From positions 695,501 through 759,500 of the forward strand of contig NZ_CP162129.1 in NCBI RefSeq assembly GCF_040834005.1: a stretch of 64,000 bases of DNA, in the 5' to 3' direction. Under the pieces are notes generated by a model. The model made no database searches and was not told where the DNA came from. It saw only the letters and a program-made list of their open reading frames with translations. This DNA comes from Paenibacillus sp. PL2-23 (GTDB lineage Bacteria > Bacillota > Bacilli > Paenibacillales > Paenibacillaceae). Positions 25,437 to 34,208 of the stretch are shown in pieces (within the stretch, counting starts at the first letter, position 1; each line of letters starts with the position of its first letter). The translations under genes and the position numbers were made by a program.

Positions 25437-27347
25437 CTACTCTTCCGTCTTCCAATTCGGCAGCTGGCTTGCATAGCTGTCGGACAGACGAAGCAGCTCC
25501 AGCGCGCGCTCGTATTCATCCTCGGTCGTCTGCTGATTGCTGTGACCGTCGCCGGTTAATGGATAATGGGTGCCGTCCTCGAAGCCGCTGCCCGACATGA
25601 ACAGCTCCTGGCTGCTTAAGAACGAGCCGCTCGGCAAATAATAGCGCTGAGGCAATATATTGTAGGCTTGCTGATTGAACAGGTCCTGGCCAAAGTAAAG
25701 CTGATGCTCCAGCGATACGCCAAGCAGATTGGCGACGGTAGGCAGGATGTCCACTTGTCCGCCCAGATGATCGTACACCGCAGGCCCCATGTCGCTGCCA
25801 GGATTCACAATAACGAGAGGGATATTGATCATATCCGTATAGGTATACTCTCGTCCGTACATGTCTTCCATCAATTCTTTCTCATCGCTGTCCAAGGAAT
25901 AGATCGGCAAGCCGAGATGGTCCCCGTACACGATAATTAGGCTGTCATCCCATATGCCCCGAGCCTTCAAGTCGTCGATGAAGATGCCCAGCTGTTGATC
26001 CGCGTAATGCTGAGCGATTAGATAATCGCCTACAAGCGTGTCATGAAATCGCTCCGGCAGCTCGATAAACCGCTTGTCCTCCGGCATGGTGTAGGGGTGG
26101 TGAGCCGTCATAGAGAGGACATGGGCGTAGAACGGTTTATCGTTGGCAGCCATCCGCGACAGCTCCTGGGCTGTTTTCTCGTACAGCGTAGCGTCCGATG
26201 CCCCAAAGAACACAACGTCCTCCTCGCCAAAAAATGCGGCGTCGTAATAACGATCAAAGCCAACGGCTTTGTACAGCTCGCCGCGATTCCAGAATTCCAC
26301 AACGTTCGTATGGAAGGTAGCCGTGTCATACCCTTGCGCCTTCAGCATCTTCGGCATGCTCGGAAGCTCCTTGCCGGCATAACGCTGAGTGGCGGCTCCG
26401 CGCGGCGGAATGTAGAGCGACGTGTTGACAACAAATTCCGCGTCGGATGTATTGCCCTGCCCCACTTGCTGGTAGAAGTGCTTGAAGTAGCTGTTCTCCT
26501 TGACAAGCTTATTCATGTTAGGCGTAATCTCCACGCCCTCAACGGCCAGATCAATGAGGAAGCTCTGCATCGACTCCATTTGGATGATGATCAGGTTTTT
26601 ACCCTGCGCGACACCTTGGAGGGCCGGCTGGAGGGGGGGCTCGACTTTTTTGACCGCATGAATGCGCTCTTGCGTAATTTCCTCTGAATCGATGTATTCG
26701 ACCTCTTTGTTCGCGAAGATCGTGTAGGCCTCGTAATTCAATATGCCCATTTGCTCGGCCTTCACAATCTCGTTCATGCTTGCGCGATTCGGCAAAATAT
26801 TGAACAAACAGATAGCGAACGACACAATGAGGATGGCTGCCATATATCTAGCATTCTCTTTGCGTTTGAAAGATTGTTTCCACCGTATTGCTTGGTTTCG
26901 GATGCTGCCGCCGCCATTGCCACCACCACTGCCGCTCTTGATGAAGAGAAGAATGAGCATGATGACGACGTCGGTATAAATAAATAAGAAGTAGGGATCC
27001 ATCAGCGAGAACACGCTGTTCTTCACAGCCGTTACTTGATTCACCTGCTCAAGCGCCGCGTAGGTCACGATAACCCCGTAATACTTGTAATACATAATGA
27101 CAGCAAATAGAATAGAAGTCATGAGCAGATTAGCGATCGTATAATAGAGAAACTTGCGTTTGCTTGCAAAAAATTCAATTAGGCTATAAACGATCAGCAC
27201 AAATGGAATTTCCTTAAACAGCGTTGTCCAGGAGGCGTTGTCCGGGAAGATGACGAACCAAGCAAGCACGCTCTTCAGGAACAAAATAACCGAAAAGAAC
27301 AAAATCGGTCGAGTGCTTAATAGCTTATTCGATGTTAGAATTGACAC
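25437..27347 (-). CDS. ltaS: Lipoteichoic acid synthase family protein
   Basis: A 636-residue LtaS-type enzyme: five membrane helices (about residues 10-215), then an outside sulfatase-fold domain that transfers glycerol phosphate from phosphatidylglycerol. The nucleophile Thr300 lies in GNTSDAEF, at the same number as in S. aureus LtaS. Other metal-site pieces are IIQMESMQ, YGDHLG and HVLSMTAHHPY. A glycine-rich stretch sits in the fourth loop. The start is GTG 27347 with AAAGGAAGGG upstream; no ATG is better placed. It is a single gene with its own terminator. A primase or stress paralogue role cannot be excluded. Confidence 0.9.
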   Translation of the reverse strand: MSILTSNKLLSTRPILFFSVILFLKSVLAWFVIFPDNASWTTLFKEIPFVLIVYSLIEFFASKRKFLYYTIANLLMTSILFAVIMYYKYYGVIVTYAALEQVNQVTAVKNSVFSLMDPYFLFIYTDVVIMLILLFIKSGSGGGNGGGSIRNQAIRWKQSFKRKENARYMAAILIVSFAICLFNILPNRASMNEIVKAEQMGILNYEAYTIFANKEVEYIDSEEITQERIHAVKKVEPPLQPALQGVAQGKNLIIIQMESMQSFLIDLAVEGVEITPNMNKLVKENSYFKHFYQQVGQGNTSDAEFVVNTSLYIPPRGAATQRYAGKELPSMPKMLKAQGYDTATFHTNVVEFWNRGELYKAVGFDRYYDAAFFGEEDVVFFGASDATLYEKTAQELSRMAANDKPFYAHVLSMTAHHPYTMPEDKRFIELPERFHDTLVGDYLIAQHYADQQLGIFIDDLKARGIWDDSLIIVYGDHLGLPIYSLDSDEKELMEDMYGREYTYTDMINIPLVIVNPGSDMGPAVYDHLGGQVDILPTVANLLGVSLEHQLYFGQDLFNQQAYNILPQRYYLPSGSFLSSQELFMSGSGFEDGTHYPLTGDGHSNQQTTEDEYERALELLRLSDSYASQLPNWKTEE

Positions 27348-27597
27348 GTAAACCCTTCCTTTCACAGCAAATAAGGCTCTCTCCACAGATAGCCCCAGCT
27401 CTATTTGTCTCTATATTTTAGAATATTGTAAATGCACTATCATTATGCTCCTTCTGACAGGGAAATGTCAAAAGGCAAAAGGGACCTTAACAGAATTGTC
27501 GATTATTGCCATCCTATTAGACGTATCATCCTGACGTTTTGTTGCGTCAATATGTATGATTATTTGGAGGACTAGCATAGGAAGGGGAAAAAGAGAG

Positions 27598-28569
27598 ATG
27601 GGCAGAGGAAAGTTTCTGTTGCTTGTGGCGCTTGGAGCCATGCTTGTCATTGGGGGATATGTTGCGGTAGAGGAGGGCGGCTGGATGGCGGAGGAGCCGA
27701 AGCTGGCAGAGCAGCCTCAGGCGACTACCGGCGTAGAAGAAGGCCTAACGGGTGAAAGCAAGCCTTCCGACTCCAATGCCAATTCGTCCCAAGCGGGAGC
27801 GGACAAGGGCCAGAATGGCGATAATGGCGAAGCCGGCGAGGCTGCGCCAGGAGAGATGCCCGGCGACTCGGAGAAGCCGAGCGGCGAAGGGGAGGAAGAG
27901 CCTGACGGCGGCGGCTCCGCGGCTGGACAAGCCCCAGATGAAACGGGCATATCCAGAGGGGAGGATGGCGCAATCGCCGTAATCGCCCAGCCGGAGAGCA
28001 TCGAAGCGCTTGTGAATCCTTACAATATGCTGCCGGAGAATTATGAGCCGGACGATCTGGTCTATCCCGATGTGCGATTCACCTTCTCCGAGAAGATCGA
28101 GAAGCGGATGCTGCGCAAGGAGGCTGCCGAAGCGCTGGAAGCGATGTTCGCCGGCGCTGAGGCGGATGGCATCTATCTCGCCGGAGTATCGGCTTACCGC
28201 TCTCACGAGACGCAGAAGGCGCTGTTCAACCGTTATGTGAAGCGGGACGGCTACGAGAAGGCGCGTACATACAGCGCTCTTCCGGGCACAAGCGAGCATG
28301 AGACGGGACTGGCTGTCGATGTGTCCGGCAGCGATGGCAAGTGCGCAGCGGCCGACTGCTTCGGTGATACGAAGGAAGCGGCCTGGCTGAAGGAGCATGC
28401 GGCGGAGTATGGCTATATTATCCGTTACCCGGAAGGGAAGCAGCATATAACGGGTTATCAATACGAGCCTTGGCATCTGCGTTATGTAGGGATCGATATC
28501 GCAAGCGAGCTTGCCGCAAGCGGAGAGACGCTGGAAGAATATTATGACGCGGTGCCGGTCAACGGGTAA
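27598..28569 (+). CDS. D-alanyl-D-alanine carboxypeptidase, VanY type (M15B)
   Basis: A 323-residue exported protein. A single N-terminal membrane helix (about residues 5-22) is followed by a 90-residue disordered linker rich in Gly, Glu, Ser and Pro, then an M15B peptidase domain. The zinc motif SEHETGLAVD (His234, Asp241) and EPWHLRYVG (His293) are present. Such enzymes trim the terminal D-alanine of peptidoglycan side chains. AAGGGG lies about 10 bases before ATG 27598. Two extra cysteines (KCAAADCFG) may form a disulfide. The cardiolipin synthase gene follows on the same strand. Confidence 0.9.
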   Translation: MGRGKFLLLVALGAMLVIGGYVAVEEGGWMAEEPKLAEQPQATTGVEEGLTGESKPSDSNANSSQAGADKGQNGDNGEAGEAAPGEMPGDSEKPSGEGEEEPDGGGSAAGQAPDETGISRGEDGAIAVIAQPESIEALVNPYNMLPENYEPDDLVYPDVRFTFSEKIEKRMLRKEAAEALEAMFAGAEADGIYLAGVSAYRSHETQKALFNRYVKRDGYEKARTYSALPGTSEHETGLAVDVSGSDGKCAAADCFGDTKEAAWLKEHAAEYGYIIRYPEGKQHITGYQYEPWHLRYVGIDIASELAASGETLEEYYDAVPVNG

Positions 28570-28716
28570 TGCGCGTGCAGGCGGCCGCATCATTCGGCCG
28601 GTAACAAAGCAAACTAATGAACAATGGCAGACGAAGGCGGGACAGCCGGCAGGGTAGTCTTAGCGGCGGCGGCCATACGGAGGTGCGGGGCTCTGAGTAC
28701 GAATGTGCTCCAGAAC

Positions 28717-30147
28717 ATGTATTTAATTATTATGCTGCTGAATATTTTCCTCGCGATAACCGTTATTTTTCTGGAGCGCAGGAATGCAAGCTCGACCTGG
28801 GCTTGGCTGATGGTGTTATTTTTTGCGCCGGTGCTTGGGTTTATACTGTATTTGATCCTGGGGCAGAAGGTTCGGAAGAGGAAGCTGAACAAGCTGCTTG
28901 GGGACAATCAGCGTATTATCGAGGACGCGCTGGAGAAGCAGCAGCAGGAGCTGAAGGAGCGGCGGCTCCTTCCCGAGGGCAGCGACATGGCCGAATATCA
29001 GGACATGATGTATATGAACCTTGTGACAAGCTTTGCCCTCTACACAAGCAATAACGAAATTGCTATCTTCACGGACGGCAATCAGAAATTCGATTCGCTC
29101 ATTGCCGACATGGAAGCCGCGGAGCGGCACATCCATCTGGAATATTATATCGTGAGAGACGACGCGCTCGGACGGAGGCTTGCTGCGACACTCGCGAAGA
29201 AGGCGAAGCAGGGCGTCGAGGTTAGATTTCTGTATGATCATATCGGCAGCTCCAATCTGCCAAGGCGGTTCTTCCATGAGCTTCGCCAATCAGGCGGCAT
29301 GGAGGCGGCATTTTTCCCTTCGCGCATTCCTTATCTGAACTTAAAAATCAATTATCGCAATCATCGCAAGCTGGCCATAATCGACGGCAAGATTGGCTAT
29401 ATAGGCGGCTTTAATATCGGGGACGAATATCTGGGTCTGAACGCTCATTTCGGCGAATGGCGCGACACGCATCTGAAGGTAATGGGCGGAGCGGTCCTGC
29501 AGATGCAAGCGCAGTTCATGATGGACTGGAATTTGGCGACATCCGGCAAAGTCGACCTCAGCTCGACGTATTTCCCGTTGCCCAAAGTCAGCGCAGGCAG
29601 AATAGGCATGCAGCTGGTCGCAAGCGGACCCGATACGGAATATCAGGAAATTAAAAACGCCTATATCAAAATGATCGCTTCCGCCAAAAAAACGATCTGC
29701 ATGCAGACGCCGTATTTCGTGCCCGATGAAAGTCTGATGACCGCGCTCCGCATCGCTTCCTTGTCGGGAGTCAGGGTGAGCATTATGCTGCCGAGCAAGC
29801 CGGATCACTTCTTCGTCTATTGGGCGACGCACTCTTATCTGGGCGAGCTGCTGGCCAGCGGCGTACGCGTCTACCTGTATGAACGCGGCTTCCTCCACGC
29901 CAAGACGCTTGTTGTGGATGGGAAGGTGGCATCTGTCGGGACGGCCAATCTCGACATACGGAGTTTTAAGCTGAATTTCGAGATGAATGCGTTTATCTAT
30001 GACAAGGAAACGTCTCAGAAGCTGCAGACTCTGTTCCAGGAGGATGTGCGCCTGGCGCGCAGGCTTACTATGGAGGATTATGGAAGGCGTCCGCTCTTCA
30101 ATCGCTTCAAGGAATCCATCTCCAGGCTGCTGAGCCCCATTCTTTAA
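28717..30147 (+). CDS. cls: Cardiolipin synthase
   Basis: A phospholipase D superfamily enzyme that condenses two phosphatidylglycerols into cardiolipin and glycerol. Two N-terminal helices (YLIIMLLNIFLAITVIFLERR, then a second near residue 32) precede two HKD motifs: NHRKLAIIDGKIGYIGGFN and LHAKTLVVDGKVASVGTANLD. ATG 28717 gives 476 residues and a family-like N-terminus, but it has no clear ribosome binding site. The frame is open back to ATG 28624 (507 residues), and a GGAGGTG at 28679 faces only a CTG at 28693. The start is therefore unsure, the product is not. Confidence 0.9.
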   Translation: MYLIIMLLNIFLAITVIFLERRNASSTWAWLMVLFFAPVLGFILYLILGQKVRKRKLNKLLGDNQRIIEDALEKQQQELKERRLLPEGSDMAEYQDMMYMNLVTSFALYTSNNEIAIFTDGNQKFDSLIADMEAAERHIHLEYYIVRDDALGRRLAATLAKKAKQGVEVRFLYDHIGSSNLPRRFFHELRQSGGMEAAFFPSRIPYLNLKINYRNHRKLAIIDGKIGYIGGFNIGDEYLGLNAHFGEWRDTHLKVMGGAVLQMQAQFMMDWNLATSGKVDLSSTYFPLPKVSAGRIGMQLVASGPDTEYQEIKNAYIKMIASAKKTICMQTPYFVPDESLMTALRIASLSGVRVSIMLPSKPDHFFVYWATHSYLGELLASGVRVYLYERGFLHAKTLVVDGKVASVGTANLDIRSFKLNFEMNAFIYDKETSQKLQTLFQEDVRLARRLTMEDYGRRPLFNRFKESISRLLSPIL

Positions 30148-30160
30148 TCCAACAACAAAT

Positions 30161-30199
30161 AAAGGGATTTCGCTTATCTAAGATAACCGAAATCCCTTT
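30161..30199 (+). terminator. Terminator after cls
   Basis: The 12-base arms AAAGGGATTTCG and CGAAATCCCTTT, with an inner TTATC/GATAA stem, lie just after the cls stop codon. Confidence 0.75.
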
Positions 30200-30264
30200 A
30201 TGTTTCTGCTAAACGACTATTCAATTGATTTGTACGCTCCATTCTACTGCTTCAACAGCTTATT

Positions 30265-30428
30265 AAAAAACGTGCTTCCATCCTTTCGGAGAAAGTAAGT
30301 ATCCTGAGATTCTTTGGACGACAACGCCGGGTCCCCGCATGTCCTACGGATAAATGTTTCTCCTTCCCGCGATAATGGGACATGCTTCGCTAACCTACTT
30401 CATTGGACTATCCCCTCTCGGTTAAGAT
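30265..30428 (-). ncRNA. Candidate small RNA of about 160 nt
   Basis: A good minus-strand promoter starts transcription near 30428 with no downstream gene on that strand. The region holds a strong long-range stem, GCATGTCC/GGACATGC, and smaller stems (GCGGG/TCCGT, CTTTC/GAAAG). It ends in a run of six T residues on the minus strand (30265-30270), though the hairpin right before it is weak. No open frame fits. It matches no riboswitch core I know. A regulatory RNA is inferred; the name and function are unknown. Confidence 0.4.
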
Positions 30429-30434
30429 AGGTCT

Positions 30435-30463
30435 AGTATACACCATTATTATAATATTGTAAA
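30435..30463 (-). promoter_or_regulatory. Promoter of the candidate small RNA
   Basis: On the minus strand TTTACA (30458-30463), 17 bp and TATACT (30435-30440) form a near-consensus SigA promoter. It points into the gene-free stretch between cls and perR. Confidence 0.55.
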
Positions 30464-30521
30464 TATTCAGATTATTTAAAATTGTGAGTTATAGATTCTC
30501 GGTTGGAGGAATAGTCATAGG

Positions 30522-30559
30522 TTGACGCTTCTCTCGATATAGATTTATACTTAGTCTAA
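30522..30559 (+). promoter_or_regulatory. perR promoter with PerR box
   Basis: TTGACG (30522-30527) precedes a 15-base dyad, TTATACTTAGTCTAA, at 30545-30559. The dyad matches the 7-1-7 PerR box pattern (TTATAAT-N-ATTATAA) and contains the probable -10, so PerR should repress its own gene. Confidence 0.65.
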
Positions 30560-30586
30560 AATCATTGAGAGGCGGCCCAATAAACC

Positions 30587-30979
30587 ATGAACAAAATAAA
30601 CTTAACCATCCAGAGGAAGGCGGTTTACGAAGTCGTTCACGAGGCTCATGACCATCCCACGGCGGCAGATGTCATCGAACGGCTGAGGACGAAGGGACAT
30701 CACTTTGCTTATGGCACCGTCTATAACTCCCTTCGCTACCTGACCGATGTTGGCTTGATTCGGGAGCTGAAGCTGGGAGAAGCGGTCAGCCGCTATGATG
30801 CCCGGACGGATGACCATCAGCATATTGTTTGCTTGCGCTGCGGACGGGTAGATGAGGTGCTCGTCGATGTGCCGCAGGAGTGGATAGCTGCGGTTGCCGA
30901 GAATACCCGTTACCGGATCGAGCACGCTCAGGTTGTGCTGGAAGGAGTGTGCGAGGCATGCGCGAAGAAGAACGGGTAA
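30587..30979 (+). CDS. perR: Fur-family peroxide regulator, PerR-like
   Basis: A 130-residue Fur-family repressor. It keeps the DNA-recognition helix (AYGTVYNSLRYL), the regulatory-metal ligands expected for PerR (His in HPTAADV, Asp in RYDART, two His in DDHQH, Asp in VDEVLVD) and two CxxC zinc pairs (CLRCG, CEACA). It is about 15 residues shorter than B. subtilis PerR because the first helix is missing; no upstream in-frame start exists. The ribosome binding site (GAGAGGCGG) is 11-14 bases away, a weak start. The next regulator gene overlaps its 3' end. PerR boxes lie before it and before katA. Confidence 0.85.
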   Translation: MNKINLTIQRKAVYEVVHEAHDHPTAADVIERLRTKGHHFAYGTVYNSLRYLTDVGLIRELKLGEAVSRYDARTDDHQHIVCLRCGRVDEVLVDVPQEWIAAVAENTRYRIEHAQVVLEGVCEACAKKNG

Positions 30980-31734
30980 TGGAGCGGTCGGAAGGCATGC
31001 TGTGCTCTCTCACGAAACGGGTGATGGTAATCAGCCCGCTGCCGGAGCGGGTCCGCAGTCTGCTTGTCAAGCTGTCGGCGGAATGCTTTGATGTGTTTTC
31101 GCTGCATGAATTTAATCGCAGTATGCTTCCGGCGCTGTCGCCAGAGCTGCTCATCTATGACGCGCTGCCCATTCCGCTCTCGTCCGCCGGTGCTGTCGCG
31201 GGACAGACGCTGAAGGGCGGAGAGGAGCTGCTGCGAGCTGCGGAGGAAGCGGGAGTCCCGGTGCTGGTGCTGCTTGATCATGGCTCTTATGCAGAGCGGG
31301 GACGCGTCGAGCTGTCCGGAGCCGAGCTGCTGCTGTGGCCGGCTCAGCCTGAAGAGGCGCTGACGCTTATTAACCGTATGCTGGAGGAGCGGCCGGTTCG
31401 TTCGGTCCCTGCGGCTGAAGCTCAGAACGACGAGCTTCTGGTCTTCAAGGATATTCGCATGGATTTGCGCAAGATGAAGGTGGAGAAGCTTGGCCAGCGC
31501 GTGGAGCTTACCAAGACAGAATATGACCTGCTGCTGCGCTTCCTGCGCTCTGATGGCTCGGTCCTGACCCGCGAGTCGCTCCTCGACAGCGTCTGGGGCA
31601 TGCATTTCTATGGCGGGAGCAATGTCGTGGATGTGCACATCAAGAGCTTGCGCAAGAAGCTGAAGGACAGCGCGGTATCCCCCAAATATATCGTCACAGT
31701 CAGAGGCTCGGGATATCGTCTGGCTGACGTATAG
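30958..31734 (+). CDS. OmpR-type winged-helix regulator with degenerate receiver
   Basis: A 258-residue regulator. The C-terminal third is a clear OmpR/PhoB DNA-binding domain (VELTKTEYDLLLRFL, NVVDVHIKSLRKKLK, TVRGSGYRL). The N-terminal part looks like a receiver that lost key residues: no acidic pair after the first strand (VMVISPLPER), and WP replaces the usual KP. An Asp (LLIYDAL) remains. It probably works without phosphorylation, and no kinase gene is nearby. ATG 30958 overlaps perR by 22 bases with AAGGAG 10 bases upstream; ATG 30979 is an alternative. Cotranscription with perR and an 11-bp direct repeat before katA suggest it controls the catalase gene. Confidence 0.8.
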   Translation: MREEERVMERSEGMLCSLTKRVMVISPLPERVRSLLVKLSAECFDVFSLHEFNRSMLPALSPELLIYDALPIPLSSAGAVAGQTLKGGEELLRAAEEAGVPVLVLLDHGSYAERGRVELSGAELLLWPAQPEEALTLINRMLEERPVRSVPAAEAQNDELLVFKDIRMDLRKMKVEKLGQRVELTKTEYDLLLRFLRSDGSVLTRESLLDSVWGMHFYGGSNVVDVHIKSLRKKLKDSAVSPKYIVTVRGSGYRLADV

Positions 31735-31785
31735 AAGCATAGCTGCACGCGAAATGGGAGCGGGAGTCCATGTCAGCGGACAACG

Positions 31786-31835
31786 TTCATCTTCATCCAA
31801 TATTCATCCTTCTTTCATCATGTATTCATGACAGA
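31786..31835 (+). promoter_or_regulatory. Four 11-bp direct repeats upstream of katA
   Basis: TTCAT occurs at 31792, 31803, 31814 and 31825, exactly 11 bp apart, with a further copy at 31786. OmpR/PhoB-family proteins bind such same-face direct repeats. The array ends close to the expected -35 of katA, where no good -35 sequence is visible, so an activator site is likely. Confidence 0.6.
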
Positions 31836-31869
31836 AGGGCGCCTGAGGAGTACTATTCATTTATAGGAT

Positions 31870-31884
31870 TTAGATCAAGTCTAA
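31870..31884 (+). promoter_or_regulatory. PerR box of katA
   Basis: TTAGATCAAGTCTAA is a 7-1-7 dyad like the one before perR. It lies just downstream of a TATAGG -10 candidate (31862-31867) and 33 bases before the katA start codon, a repressor position. Confidence 0.7.
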
Positions 31885-31917
31885 ATATATAAATAAATAA
31901 TGAACGAGGTGTCCAAT

Positions 31918-33375
31918 ATGAACAATCGACTGACAACGAATCAAGGCGCGCCGGTAGGCAATAATCAGAGCTCTCGCACAGCGGGCCAGCGTGGGCCAAC
32001 GCTGCTGGAGGACTATCATCTGCTGGAGAAGCTGGCGCATTTCGACCGTGAACGGATCCCGGAGCGCGTCGTCCACGCGCGCGGCGCTGGCGCACATGGC
32101 GTATTCGTGGCCGAGCAGAGCATGGCCGCATATACGAAGGCTCACTTCCTGAGCGAGGCTGGCATGGAGACGCCGGTGTTCGTCCGCTTCTCTACCGTTA
32201 TTCACGGAACGGGCTCTCCGGAGACCGCCCGAGACCCGCGCGGCTTTGCGGTGAAGTTCTATACGCAGGAGGGCAACTATGATCTTGTCGGCAACCACTT
32301 GCCTGTGTTCTTCATTCGCGACGCGATGAAGTTCCCGGATATGGTGCACTCCCTGAAGCCGGCTCCGGATACGAATATACAGGATCCCAAGCGATACTGG
32401 GATTTCATGACGCTGTCGCCTGAGTCCACGTATATGCTGACCTGGGTGTTCGCGGACGATGGCACGCCGGCTTCATACCGCGAGATGGATGGCTTTGGCG
32501 TCCATGCCTACAAGTGGGTGAATGCTGCGGGGAAGATGACCTATGTGAAGTACACGTGGCGGTCGAAGCAAGGGGTGCGGAACTTCTCCGCCCAGGAAGC
32601 ATCGGCTATGCAGGGCAGGGATTTCAGCCATGCGACGCGCGACCTGTACGAGGCGATCGAGCTTGGCAAGTGGCCGGAGTGGGAGCTGCACGTGCAGCTG
32701 ATGCCGATCGAGGAGGTCGACCAGCATGCGTTCGATCCGCTGGATCCCACCAAGGTGTGGCCGGAGAGCCTGTATCCGCTGGTTAAGGTCGGCACGATGA
32801 CGCTGAACCGCAATCCGCTTAATTATTTCTCGGAGGTCGAGCAGTCGGCTTTTGCCCCCAGTGTGCTGGTTCCGGGCATCGAGCCATCCGAGGATAAGCT
32901 GCTTCAAGGCCGGCTGTTCTCTTATCCCGATACGCAGCGTTATCGGTTAGGCGCTAATTACCTGAGCATTCCCGTGAACTGTCCTTATGCGCCGGTGCGT
33001 AATTATCAGCGGGACGGGGCCATGACGATGAAGGCGGACCCGTCACCCATTAATTATGAGCCGAACAGCTTCGCGGATTCACCGAAGGAGGATGCTGCGT
33101 ACACCGACTCGCAAGTCCCTCTGCAGGGCTCGGCTGGACGACAGCGTATCGACAAGACGGACGATTTCACACAAGCGGGAGAGCGGTTCCGTTCCATGAC
33201 GGAGGGGCAGCAGGCGAATCTGATCGCGAACCTGGTGAATGATTTGAAAGGGACGAACGAGGATATCCAGCTTCGCGCAATCTGCAACTTCTTCCGCGCT
33301 GACCGTATGCTCGGTATGAGGCTTTCAGAGGGGCTGGGCGTAGACATACAGGCGTTTGTGCCGCAAGGCAGATAG
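31918..33375 (+). CDS. katA: Catalase (monofunctional haem enzyme)
   Basis: A 485-residue small-subunit catalase breaking hydrogen peroxide into water and oxygen. The catalytic His53 lies in RVVHARGAGAHG, the distal Asn in NYDLVGNHLPVFFIRD and the haem-binding Tyr336 in RLFSYPDTQRYRLG. No signal peptide, so it is cytoplasmic. ATG 31918 has GAGGTG 6-7 bases upstream; an ATG at 31900 lacks a site. Control by PerR and by the neighbouring OmpR-type regulator is suggested by sites in the 180-base upstream region. A strong terminator follows. Confidence 0.96.
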   Translation: MNNRLTTNQGAPVGNNQSSRTAGQRGPTLLEDYHLLEKLAHFDRERIPERVVHARGAGAHGVFVAEQSMAAYTKAHFLSEAGMETPVFVRFSTVIHGTGSPETARDPRGFAVKFYTQEGNYDLVGNHLPVFFIRDAMKFPDMVHSLKPAPDTNIQDPKRYWDFMTLSPESTYMLTWVFADDGTPASYREMDGFGVHAYKWVNAAGKMTYVKYTWRSKQGVRNFSAQEASAMQGRDFSHATRDLYEAIELGKWPEWELHVQLMPIEEVDQHAFDPLDPTKVWPESLYPLVKVGTMTLNRNPLNYFSEVEQSAFAPSVLVPGIEPSEDKLLQGRLFSYPDTQRYRLGANYLSIPVNCPYAPVRNYQRDGAMTMKADPSPINYEPNSFADSPKEDAAYTDSQVPLQGSAGRQRIDKTDDFTQAGERFRSMTEGQQANLIANLVNDLKGTNEDIQLRAICNFFRADRMLGMRLSEGLGVDIQAFVPQGR

Positions 33376-33426
33376 AGACACCGAGGCTTCACGTGCTGAT
33401 GCACTTCTTATATGATTCTCTCAGAG

Positions 33427-33468
33427 CAAGCCCCGCGCGGACATTCGCGCGGGGCTTGTCTTGTCTTG
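33427..33468 (+). terminator. katA terminator
   Basis: CAAGCCCCGCGCG and CGCGCGGGGCTTG form a GC-rich stem around ACATT, followed by the T-rich TCTTGTCTTG. Confidence 0.8.
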
Positions 33469-33598
33469 CTGCAGCTTGGGGGCTGCGCCGCGTTCAGCCG
33501 GGAAGCATTTGCTTGAGCTCGACGGGAGGAGTACACTAGTAAGGAGGCAACTGGCTTGAACCATTTAGACGTACATAGACACCACGGAGGTTGGCGTT

Positions 33599-34093
33599 AT
33601 GTTTTGGACAAATCCACTGGTGCAGGCGGGGGCGATCCTGTTCTCGGCCATCGCGGGTCTTAGTCTGATCATCATAAGAATACGCGCGGCGAAGAGGCCG
33701 ACGACGCTGAAGAAGATTGTTATACCGCCGCTGGGCATGGCGACTGGCTTCATTATGTTCGCAGCCCCGGTTACGCATATCCCTTGGATGTGGGGCGTAT
33801 CCGCATTCGGTACGGGCCTGCTCATGTTTGCGTTTCCGTTGATTGTGACGACTCGTATGGAGCGAATTGATTCGGATATTTATGTGCGCCGGTCCAAGGC
33901 GTTTGTCGCCATTATGATCGTCTTGTTCCTGCTGCGTCTCCTGCTGCACGAGGTGGTGGAGCAATATATGACAATTCCGCAGACGGGCGCGCTTTTCTAC
34001 TTGCTGGCATTCGGCATGATTCTGCCATGGAGAATTGCCATGCTTGGCGACTATTTGCGTCTCGCGAGGCTGGAGCCATTAGAGCGAGGCTGA
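33599..34093 (+). CDS. ccdC: CcdC-like membrane protein
   Basis: A 164-residue, five-helix membrane protein. The segment RAAKRPTTLKKIVIPPLGMATGF and the following helices match the CcdC/DUF1453 family. In Bacillus, ccdC lies with ccdA near cytochrome c maturation genes, but its role is unproven. Here it stands alone after katA, with GGAGG 8 bases before the ATG. Confidence 0.8.
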   Translation: MFWTNPLVQAGAILFSAIAGLSLIIIRIRAAKRPTTLKKIVIPPLGMATGFIMFAAPVTHIPWMWGVSAFGTGLLMFAFPLIVTTRMERIDSDIYVRRSKAFVAIMIVLFLLRLLLHEVVEQYMTIPQTGALFYLLAFGMILPWRIAMLGDYLRLARLEPLERG

Positions 34094-34126
34094 CAGGCGT
34101 TGTCCTAACAGCGTACTGCAAACCGA

Positions 34127-34177
34127 AGACTCCTGACGCGGAGCCCATCTGGGCTGCTGCGAGAGGAGTCTTTTTTT
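34127..34177 (+). terminator. Terminator after ccdC
   Basis: GACTCCT and AGGAGTC enclose a second stem (AGCCCA/TGGGCT) and are followed by seven T residues. Confidence 0.85.
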
Positions 34178-34208
34178 AAACCGGCGCAGCCGTTTACGCT
34201 TGGAACCG

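Noticed and set aside
30265..30428. Riboswitch (SAM-I, c-di-AMP, cobalamin or M-box)
   Set aside because: Short pieces look similar, but no conserved core is complete and no gene follows on that strand.
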